DNA of 64,000 bases, taken from positions 19,156 through 83,155 of the forward strand of contig CACZXG010000001.1 of assembly GCA_902785055.1 (NCBI GenBank), written 5' to 3'. The stretch is from an uncultured Lachnospiraceae bacterium (lineage in GTDB: Bacteria; Bacillota; Clostridia; Lachnospirales; Lachnospiraceae). This document shows, one piece after another, positions 34,822 through 41,175 of this stretch (position 1 is its first letter; every line of letters starts with the position of its first letter). Made by a program: the position numbers and the translations under genes. The notes below the pieces were generated by a model that was not told where the DNA came from, did not search any database, and worked only from the letters and a program-made list of their open reading frames with translations.

Positions 34822-36350
34822 CTCTTCGCCTCCTTTGCCGCAATATCGTCCAGAACATTCTTCGCTGCCTTGCGGCCGTTGGTCACAGCCGGTCCCATTC
34901 CGTCGCCGGAAATGGCGTGTGCGCCCGCAAATTCAAGGCCTTCGATGAAGCGCTCTGCTTCCGCTGTCTGCAGTCTTGCTACGATGTGGTCTTCCATAGT
35001 ATGAGCATAGCCATAGATGCAGCCATTCCAGGCGCCGGTATAATGTGCGATGGTCATAGGCGTCTCGATGACACACTCCAGCACGTGGTCGAGGAGATTC
35101 ACGCCAAAATATTCCGACATGTCATCGATCAGCTGCCTGGCCACTTCGTGCTTGACGCGGTCATAGTCCTCCGCCTTAACGGTCTTCCAGCCGTCCACGC
35201 GGGGCAGCACTGTCACACTGAAGGAGCAGGTTCCCTCCGGAGTTACTCCCGGATTACCGTAGTTGTGGCAGATGCAGGTCAGATATCTGTAAGGGCCAAG
35301 GCCTGCCAGATTATCATAGAGCACATCCGTGTCCATGGTATCGCCGCGGAAAATGCTGTAATCCTTTATATTCAGCTCTTCTGCCGGCTTGTCCAGGATC
35401 AGAATCACCGAGAATGCAGTCAGCGACAGGCGCCGGCCGTTGACCATCTTGGTGGCCTCTGCAGGCACCTCGGTAAGGGGCTCGATCATGCTGGTATAGA
35501 CCTTGTTGGGGTAAGCCGAGGAGATCACATAGTCCGCATAGATCTCGTCGCCGCGGGCAGTGCGCACACCGTAAGCCTTCCCTTTTTTGACCAGGATCTT
35601 GTCCACCTGCTGGCGGTACTCGATCTGCACACCCATCTCTTCGGCGCGCTCCGCCATCTTAAGGCTCATCTCGTGACTGAGCTTTTTGGGGATCATGGAG
35701 CCGTAGCCCACGTAGTCCGCCATCAGCACGGAGTAGATCGTGAAGGGCAGGTCTGAGAAGCCGCTTCCGACATAGATCCAGTAAGGTGCCAGCAGATCCA
35801 GGGCCTTCTGGGGCAGGTCAAAAGTATCCAGCACTTCCTTCGTGGAATAGCCGGCCGTCTTGACGAAAGCCTCGTGCTTAAGGAGCATCTGGGGCTTGCT
35901 CATGGGATGAATGGACAGCTCGTTGACACTGTTAAAAACGGTGTCGCAAAGCTTTAAGAGCTTCAATACTTTGTCATAGGTGCCCGGCACCTGCTCGTCG
36001 ATTTCGCGGGAGAAGCGCTCCAGGCCCGGGTGCAGTGTCACTTCCAGTCCGGGAAGGCTCGCGTGGTAGCACTCGGGAACAGGGAGCCAGTCTATATCGA
36101 CGCCCATATCGTCGAAGAACTTGCCGACTTTGAGGCGGTTCTCCTTAGGACCTATAGACATCATCTCGTGCAGCGCCGCTTCGATCTCAATGCCGCCGCG
36201 CACAAAGCTCGTGGCAATACCGCCGGGCAGGTTGTGGCGCTCGAGGACGAGCACGTCCAGTCCCTTATCCGCCAGCATAAGCGCTGAGGAGAGGCCCGCC
36301 AGGGCCCCTCCGATCACGATCACGTCATAATGATCTTTGTAAAATTTCAT
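34818..36350 (-). CDS. CrtI/phytoene desaturase-like FAD oxidoreductase
   Basis: 510 aa. The N-terminal dinucleotide-binding motif is VIVIGGALAGLSSALMLADK with LERHNLPGGIATSF, and the C-terminus has the flavin-binding GLEFAGAHAISGDGMGPAVTNGR. This fits the phytoene desaturase/retinol saturase/amine oxidase superfamily, whose members saturate, desaturate or isomerise C=C bonds in lipophilic substrates. No other carotenoid gene is present, so a carotenoid role is doubtful. It sits between a second flavoprotein (24-base gap) and the reductase (4-base overlap). GAGGAG precedes the ATG. The substrate is unknown. Confidence 0.82.
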   Translation of the reverse strand: MKFYKDHYDVIVIGGALAGLSSALMLADKGLDVLVLERHNLPGGIATSFVRGGIEIEAALHEMMSIGPKENRLKVGKFFDDMGVDIDWLPVPECYHASLPGLEVTLHPGLERFSREIDEQVPGTYDKVLKLLKLCDTVFNSVNELSIHPMSKPQMLLKHEAFVKTAGYSTKEVLDTFDLPQKALDLLAPYWIYVGSGFSDLPFTIYSVLMADYVGYGSMIPKKLSHEMSLKMAERAEEMGVQIEYRQQVDKILVKKGKAYGVRTARGDEIYADYVISSAYPNKVYTSMIEPLTEVPAEATKMVNGRRLSLTAFSVILILDKPAEELNIKDYSIFRGDTMDTDVLYDNLAGLGPYRYLTCICHNYGNPGVTPEGTCSFSVTVLPRVDGWKTVKAEDYDRVKHEVARQLIDDMSEYFGVNLLDHVLECVIETPMTIAHYTGAWNGCIYGYAHTMEDHIVARLQTAEAERFIEGLEFAGAHAISGDGMGPAVTNGRKAAKNVLDDIAAKEAKR

Positions 36351-36374
36351 GCCGCTCTCCTCTGGAATTCTAAT

Positions 36375-37769
36375 TTAGAAGAATCTCTCCACCAGCTCGC
36401 GGGAATACTCGCAGGTCTCGTCCATATCGCCAAAGCTCATGATCTCGCCCGCATAGTAGGTGTCGTACTTGCCCTGCATAGCCTCAACCTTGTCATACCA
36501 GCCGTCCTTGTACGCATTTGTAAAGACGTGCGGGAAGTAGTAGACGCTCCACTCGTTTACGACGTTGGAAGCGGGATTGCCCATGATCTCCAGATCCTTG
36601 AGGACTCTTGCTCTGCACTTCTCGTAAGGGACTTCTTCCATCTTCTTATGCTTGCGCAGCGCGTAGGTCGTGATGACCTGGTCCACAGTGTCTCTCCAGC
36701 GGCGATAGTAAACCATCAGGTGACCCAGTCTCTTCGGGATCATGTTGTCGAATACATAATAGGAGATCTCGGGGTGATCTTCCGGCTTGGTCTCGACAGC
36801 CAGTACGTCATAGCGCTCGTACTCGATCTGGCAGAAGAGCTTCTTCTCGTCTTCGCGCGCGTCAAAATAGTCCACCATGCCGATAAGTCCGTCGTCCCTG
36901 TTCTCTTTCATAGGAACATACAGAGGAGAAGTCACGATGATCTTGTCATACTCTTCCACTTCGCCGTTCACGGTCACATAGACCTTGCCGTCTTTTCTCT
37001 CGACCTTGTCGATCTTGCTGTTCAGGCGGGCCGGATTCTTAAGGTGCTCGTTGAGGGACTCCCAGATGAACTGGGTGCCTTCCTTCCATGTCCAGAGGTT
37101 GATCTTGACGAAGTTCATGCAGGTCTGGAAATCCAGATACTTCAGAACGTATGCCGCAGGGATCTCGTCAAAATATCCATAGCCGAAGGATGTAAAGGGG
37201 CCGATCCAGATATCCTGGATAAGCTCGACGCCGTTGATCTCACAGAATTTCTTGAAGGGAAGCGCCAGATCCTTGAGGTTGGGGTTCACGCCGCTGACAG
37301 GCTCTCTTTTGGCACTGGCTGCGGAGAAGCCTTCATAGCGTCCTTCCGCTACGCCGCGGTGGCCGTTGATGTCATAGCCCTTGTACTTGGTCTCCAGGAG
37401 CTCGCCGAACTTCTTGAGCTGTTTCTTCATCTTAAGTAGACGCGGGATCTTAGTGATGTTCTTCTTGGGCTCGAAGGGCTCGATGACCTGTCCGAGTCTG
37501 TTCTTGTAGTTGCGGTTGAGCTGAGGGCCGTCGTGAGTGATACCGCAGAATTCCTCTACGTCATGCACAGCGTAATAAGACGGAACGCCCATGATCGCGC
37601 CCATCTCATAGCGGCGGCCGTTGTAGTGGGGAGACCAGCATTTGCCGCCCACCCTGTCGTTCTTCTCCAGGATCGTGTAGTTCTCGTAACCCTTCTGCTC
37701 CAGATACATGCCCGCAGAAAGTCCCGCCGGACCTCCGCCGATAATACAGATCTTGATGTTCTTGTCCAT
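36375..37769 (-). CDS. FAD-dependent oxidoreductase (flavin amine oxidase-like)
   Basis: 464 aa, first gene of the minus-strand three-gene operon. The dinucleotide fold motif is ICIIGGGPAGLSAGMYLEQK, followed by ILEKNDRVGGKCWSPHYNG, as in flavin-containing amine oxidases and plant-type FAD oxidases that act on large hydrophobic substrates. The C-terminal FAD motif is less obvious: YYAGEIMSFGDMDETCEYSRE. AAAGG precedes the ATG. With the CrtI-like neighbour and the [2Fe-2S] reductase it suggests a sequential redox modification of one substrate. Confidence 0.78.
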   Translation of the reverse strand: MDKNIKICIIGGGPAGLSAGMYLEQKGYENYTILEKNDRVGGKCWSPHYNGRRYEMGAIMGVPSYYAVHDVEEFCGITHDGPQLNRNYKNRLGQVIEPFEPKKNITKIPRLLKMKKQLKKFGELLETKYKGYDINGHRGVAEGRYEGFSAASAKREPVSGVNPNLKDLALPFKKFCEINGVELIQDIWIGPFTSFGYGYFDEIPAAYVLKYLDFQTCMNFVKINLWTWKEGTQFIWESLNEHLKNPARLNSKIDKVERKDGKVYVTVNGEVEEYDKIIVTSPLYVPMKENRDDGLIGMVDYFDAREDEKKLFCQIEYERYDVLAVETKPEDHPEISYYVFDNMIPKRLGHLMVYYRRWRDTVDQVITTYALRKHKKMEEVPYEKCRARVLKDLEIMGNPASNVVNEWSVYYFPHVFTNAYKDGWYDKVEAMQGKYDTYYAGEIMSFGDMDETCEYSRELVERFF

Positions 37770-37898
37770 TTTGCTCTACCTTTCATTATTAAACTGGTTT
37801 TTCTGCTTCCCAAGCAGTTGTATTATTACTAGTATACCGCCAAATTGTTAAATATTCATTAACATTTAGTGCATTTTCGCACATCCTTTGTTAAAGAA

Positions 37899-37907
37899 TG
37901 CTATACT
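37899..37907 (+). promoter_or_regulatory. Extended -10 promoter giving a near-leaderless transcript of the acyl-activating enzyme gene
   Basis: TG-C-TATACT ends at 37907, and the start codon is at 37914. The expected transcript start therefore coincides with the ATG. No Shine-Dalgarno sequence lies between them. Confidence 0.55.
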
Positions 37908-37913
37908 TTACCT

Positions 37914-39350
37914 ATGAAGACTAAAGCATTTCCCCCAAAATATAATAGTTTCACAGAGGTACTCAGATCCTTCTCGCAAATTGACCCTGACAGGCCGCTT
38001 CTTATTTATGAAGAAGGCGGTGCGCCTGTCAAAAAGAGCAGAGCCGATTTCGCGGCATCTGTGCTTGCGCGCGCCGAAGAGATGCGCTCTTTTGGCATGA
38101 CTTGTCTCGGCGTCCTGTGCGACGGCTCCCTCGACTGTGTCGAGACGATCTTCGCTTCCGCGGTCGCAGGACTGCAGACCGTTCTTTTGGATGAGAACGC
38201 CGCCGACACTCTTTTGCAGGAGCAGATCCGGCAGACGGACATCGATATTCTCTGGAGCAGCGACCCGGATCTGGTTGAAGAGCTGACCCCTTATCTCACT
38301 GACGGGATCACGCCGCGGACAGAGAGCAGAGACTCTTCTGTCGAGGGCAGCGACATTCTCTTCTTTACTTCCGGAACCACAGCGAGCAGCAAGGCTGTCG
38401 TCCTGACAGACCGGAGTCTTTTGGCCGCCGCTTATAACGGAAGCTGCATGCTGCCTCTCTCTTCGGACGATACACTGCTGTGCATGCTTCCCCTGAACCA
38501 TGTGTTCGGCTTCGTATGCGGCCTCTTGTGGGGAATGGAATGCGGCGCGGCAGTAGCTCTTGGACGGGGCGCAAGGTACTATACCATGGACTTCGAATTC
38601 TACAAGCCGACTGTCCTCTCTGCTGTTCCGCTCCTTCTGAGTTTCCTCGTACAGCACAAGCTGATGAACAGCGAGCTCCGTCTCGTTCTTGTGGGAGCCG
38701 GAGACTGCTCTCCCCAGCTTTTAAGCAGCGCGGTACAGCAGGGCGTGCAGGTCAGTTTTGGATACGGGCTGACAGAGACGAGTTCCGGAGTAGCGATCAG
38801 TGTGCCGGGCAGTCCCTCTTTTGACCCATTTGCATTGGCGGTCTGCCCCGAAGACACTGTGGCGCTGGCATCAGACGGAGAGATCCTCATCTCGTCGCCG
38901 AGCTGCATGATGAAGGGCTACTACAAGCATCCGGAAGACACCGCAGCAGTCCTGAAGGGAAATCTCCTCTTCACCGGCGATATCGGGAAATGGGATGAGA
39001 ACGGCAGACTCCATGTCATCGGCAGGAAAAAGGAGATCCTTGTACTCGCCGACGGCACTAAGATCTTTCTCCCCGAGTATGAAGCGCGCATTATGGCCGC
39101 TCTTCCCGGGCGCGATTTCACAGTTCTTGAGAGGGACGGGAAGCCGGTCCTTCTGCTCGTCGACAAGGAGTCGTCCACATGGCCGGAAGAGATGCGGGAA
39201 CTGTCGCGCTCCATGGTACAGGAAGAACTGCGCGGCGCCATGTCACAGCTTCCGCGCGGACAGCAGCTCAGTGAGATCCTGTTCACGGACAAGCCGCTGC
39301 CCCGCACCGCGACAGGCAAGGTCAAGCGCTGGGAAATCACTAGTCCGTAA
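37914..39350 (+). CDS. Acyl-activating enzyme (AMP-dependent synthetase/ligase)
   Basis: 478 aa, ANL superfamily. Motifs: P-loop FFTSGTTASSKAVVLT near 148, the acyl/aryl-binding FGYGLTETSSG near 282, the adenine-ribose motif FTGDIGKWDENGRL near 352, the hinge RKKEILVLADG and the C-terminal catalytic lysine in ATGKVKRW near 467. It activates a carboxylic acid as acyl-AMP and loads it on CoA or, given the next gene, on an acyl carrier protein. The start at 37914 is chosen by family fit; the frame is open to 37869, but that part overlaps the promoter. There is no ribosome-binding site, so leaderless translation is likely. It is divergent from the flavoprotein operon. Confidence 0.85.
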   Translation: MKTKAFPPKYNSFTEVLRSFSQIDPDRPLLIYEEGGAPVKKSRADFAASVLARAEEMRSFGMTCLGVLCDGSLDCVETIFASAVAGLQTVLLDENAADTLLQEQIRQTDIDILWSSDPDLVEELTPYLTDGITPRTESRDSSVEGSDILFFTSGTTASSKAVVLTDRSLLAAAYNGSCMLPLSSDDTLLCMLPLNHVFGFVCGLLWGMECGAAVALGRGARYYTMDFEFYKPTVLSAVPLLLSFLVQHKLMNSELRLVLVGAGDCSPQLLSSAVQQGVQVSFGYGLTETSSGVAISVPGSPSFDPFALAVCPEDTVALASDGEILISSPSCMMKGYYKHPEDTAAVLKGNLLFTGDIGKWDENGRLHVIGRKKEILVLADGTKIFLPEYEARIMAALPGRDFTVLERDGKPVLLLVDKESSTWPEEMRELSRSMVQEELRGAMSQLPRGQQLSEILFTDKPLPRTATGKVKRWEITSP

Positions 39351-39398
39351 CCCGGGCCATGAACACATGCCGGGAATCACACTGTTTACCGCTTACGA

Positions 39399-39427
39399 GT
39401 GACAGAATCTCCAATTGCAGATATAAT
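39399..39427 (+). promoter_or_regulatory. Promoter upstream of the acyl carrier protein gene
   Basis: GTGACA (39399-39404), a 17-bp spacer and TATAAT (39422-39427). It lies within the 136-bp gap after the acyl-activating enzyme gene, so the ACP and thioesterase genes can be expressed separately. Confidence 0.65.
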
Positions 39428-39486
39428 GGTTATACCATCAGCACAACCGTTACCCATCGACCGACAACTGAAAGGACACCAGTGCC

Positions 39487-39741
39487 ATGGAGCGAAGCAA
39501 AATTGTTGAAACCTGCAGAGAAGTAATCTATGAGTGCGTTCCCGATATGGAAGGGCAGCCGCTCTACGAGGATACCGTCATCAATACAGACACAGCCATC
39601 GACTCCATGGGCTTTACCATGATCATCTGCCGGCTTGAGGCGAGATTCGATGTCAAGATCCCGCAGAGACAGTGGTCTAAAATGTCCACCTTCGGCGATG
39701 TGGTGAATGCTTTCGACAAGCGGATCAACCGGAGGTTCTGA
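39487..39741 (+). CDS. Acyl carrier protein
   Basis: 84-aa four-helix carrier. The phosphopantetheine attachment site is Ser40 in AIDSMGFTMI, a variant of the usual DSL motif. The preceding TDTAI and following helix (CRLEARFDVKIPQ) fit the ACP fold. It is too divergent to be the housekeeping fatty-acid-synthase ACP and lies between an acyl-activating enzyme and an acyl-ACP thioesterase, so it is probably a dedicated pathway carrier. AAAGGA lies about ten bases before the ATG. Confidence 0.88.
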   Translation: MERSKIVETCREVIYECVPDMEGQPLYEDTVINTDTAIDSMGFTMIICRLEARFDVKIPQRQWSKMSTFGDVVNAFDKRINRRF

Positions 39742-39743
39742 TT

Positions 39744-40454
39744 ATGAAGATATACAGACAGGATTTCCAGATTCTCTCCTCTGATGTGGATATGTCCCGC
39801 AAACTGCGCCTGTCCTCGCTGTTCACGCGTCTTCAGGAGGCGGCGATCGCGCACACGATCGATCTGGGGGTGACCCGGGACAAGACGCTGGATCAGGGAC
39901 TTCTGTGGGCTGTTACGCAGTACCGCGCAGTCTTTCACCGGCTTCCTGAATATGACGAGAAGGTCACTCTTCTCTCCTGGCCGGGCAAGACGATGCATCT
40001 GTATTTTCCCAGATATTTCCGCATCGTAGACACTAACGGAATCGTGCTTTTTGAGGCAGTATCCCTCTGGGTCCTGATCGATCAGGCGACCCGCGGGATC
40101 ATCTTCCCCGAAAGTCATGACATCTTCATAAAAGAGACTGTGACAGGAAACGAACTTCCCCTTCCCGGGAGGATCCGCCGTCAGGAGACCGATCATTCTT
40201 TCCCCTATACAGTTCCCTACAGTTTCGTCGATCTCAACGGCCATATGAATAACGCCAGGTACTACGACATTGCAGTAGATAATATGCCTTCTGAGATGCG
40301 CAGCCGCAGGCTCCGGGAACTCTCCTCCGAGCACATCGGAGAAGCACAACTGGGCGATGTTATGAAGATCGGGTGCGCCGCGTCGGAAGACTCTTTCTAC
40401 ATCTGCGGTGAGAAGGAGAAGCCGGTGTTCAGGATCAAAATGTTGTTTGAATAA
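39744..40454 (+). CDS. Acyl-ACP thioesterase (FatA/FatB-like)
   Basis: 236 aa in two hot-dog domains; hydrolyses acyl-ACP to release a free fatty acid. The second domain has the family catalytic motif VDLNGHMNNARYYD, with Asp163, Asn165 and His167. The first domain contains a long substrate-channel helix around RLQEAAIAHTIDLG. It starts two bases after the ACP stop, a tight operon pair. Together with the acyl-activating enzyme this makes a loading and unloading system for one ACP. Confidence 0.9.
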   Translation: MKIYRQDFQILSSDVDMSRKLRLSSLFTRLQEAAIAHTIDLGVTRDKTLDQGLLWAVTQYRAVFHRLPEYDEKVTLLSWPGKTMHLYFPRYFRIVDTNGIVLFEAVSLWVLIDQATRGIIFPESHDIFIKETVTGNELPLPGRIRRQETDHSFPYTVPYSFVDLNGHMNNARYYDIAVDNMPSEMRSRRLRELSSEHIGEAQLGDVMKIGCAASEDSFYICGEKEKPVFRIKMLFE

Positions 40455-40459
40455 TGATA

Positions 40460-40488
40460 AAAACCGGGCTCTTTGGAGTCCGGTTTTT
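40460..40488. terminator. Terminator after the thioesterase gene (works both ways)
   Basis: AAAACCGG pairs with CCGGTTTT, with an inner CTC-TTTG-GAG helix. A-run and T-run flanks suit both the thioesterase transcript and the hypA transcript arriving from the other side. Confidence 0.85.
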
Positions 40489-40632
40489 TGTTGCAATATT
40501 AAGTTACGGAGGCATCTGTTTCCGGGTTTCGGTACAGCAGCATCGATTGTGAGAATTTGCGTCCATGAGAATTGCCAAATTAAGTTAAATTCTTGGAAAT
40601 CTTGATTTTGGTGGGACGAGAATGTGCTCTGA
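40489..40632. other. AT-rich intergenic stretch, no gene seen
   Basis: No ribosome site or plausible frame on either strand. It contains loosely repeated GAGAAT-containing words but no clear hairpin. It separates the thioesterase terminator from a possible 41-aa minus-strand ORF. Confidence 0.5.
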
Positions 40633-40758
40633 CTAAGCTTCTGTACCTAATTCTTTGCCTGCAGCTCTGCAGATTGAATGAGGCACATCATTTTCCTCCT
40701 CTTCCGTGGACGATATTTTTCTAAAAATGTCCTTCTGTGCCGAAAGTCTTTCTCTCAT
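40633..40758 (-). CDS. Possible 41-aa ORF downstream of hypA
   Basis: A short minus-strand frame beginning MRERLSAQKDIFRKIS, with AAGGGG upstream of the ATG. It lies 34 bases after the hypA stop on the same strand. It is Lys/Glu-rich with one Cys and no membrane segment. I do not recognise it; it may be a real small protein, a degenerate gene end or chance. Confidence 0.3.
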   Translation of the reverse strand: MRERLSAQKDIFRKISSTEEEENDVPHSICRAAGKELGTEA

Positions 40759-40792
40759 AAGGTATTCCCCTTCAGCTTTTACCAAGCTCACC

Positions 40793-41146
40793 TCATTCCG
40801 CGCTCTCCGCCTCGATCTCCTTGATCACACATTGATTTCCGTCTACCAGCCAGGTCTCGCCGCTGTGGCAGTACGGGCATTCCTTGCCGTACTTCACAGT
40901 TTCATAAGTTTTCCCGCAATTTCCGCAGAAGGTCACCGCCGGGATCGTCACAAGTTTCAGTTCGGACTCCGCCAAGACCGGGTGTTTGACCTTGAAATAA
41001 TTCCAGCAGTCCACAAACAGATCTGTCATAATGCCCGAGACCTCTCCCACTTCCAAAGTCACAGAGCCGATCTTCGTGAGGTTCTGCTCCTTCGCCGTCT
41101 CGTCCAGCATATTCGCCATGTGAAGAATGATTCCCATCTCGTGCAT
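40793..41146 (-). CDS. hypA: HypA-like nickel metallochaperone
   Basis: 117 aa. HypA delivers nickel to [NiFe]-hydrogenase or urease. The nickel-binding N-terminus MHE is intact, and the structural zinc site is Cys74/77 and Cys90/93 in CGNCGKTYETVKYGKECPYC. No hydrogenase or other hyp gene is in the window. It starts 29 bases after the stop of the large Fe-S/FAD oxidoreductase gene, so the two are probably co-transcribed. Its job here may be in another metalloenzyme or a hydrogenase encoded elsewhere. Confidence 0.87.
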   Translation of the reverse strand: MHEMGIILHMANMLDETAKEQNLTKIGSVTLEVGEVSGIMTDLFVDCWNYFKVKHPVLAESELKLVTIPAVTFCGNCGKTYETVKYGKECPYCHSGETWLVDGNQCVIKEIEAESAE

Positions 41147-41175
41147 ATCTGTTAACTCCCCTGCCTGGCCGGACT

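Noticed and set aside
33631-37769. Carotenoid biosynthesis cluster suggested by the CrtI-like protein
   Set aside because: No phytoene synthase, prenyltransferase or cyclase gene is present, and the neighbours are acyl-carrier and electron-transfer genes.
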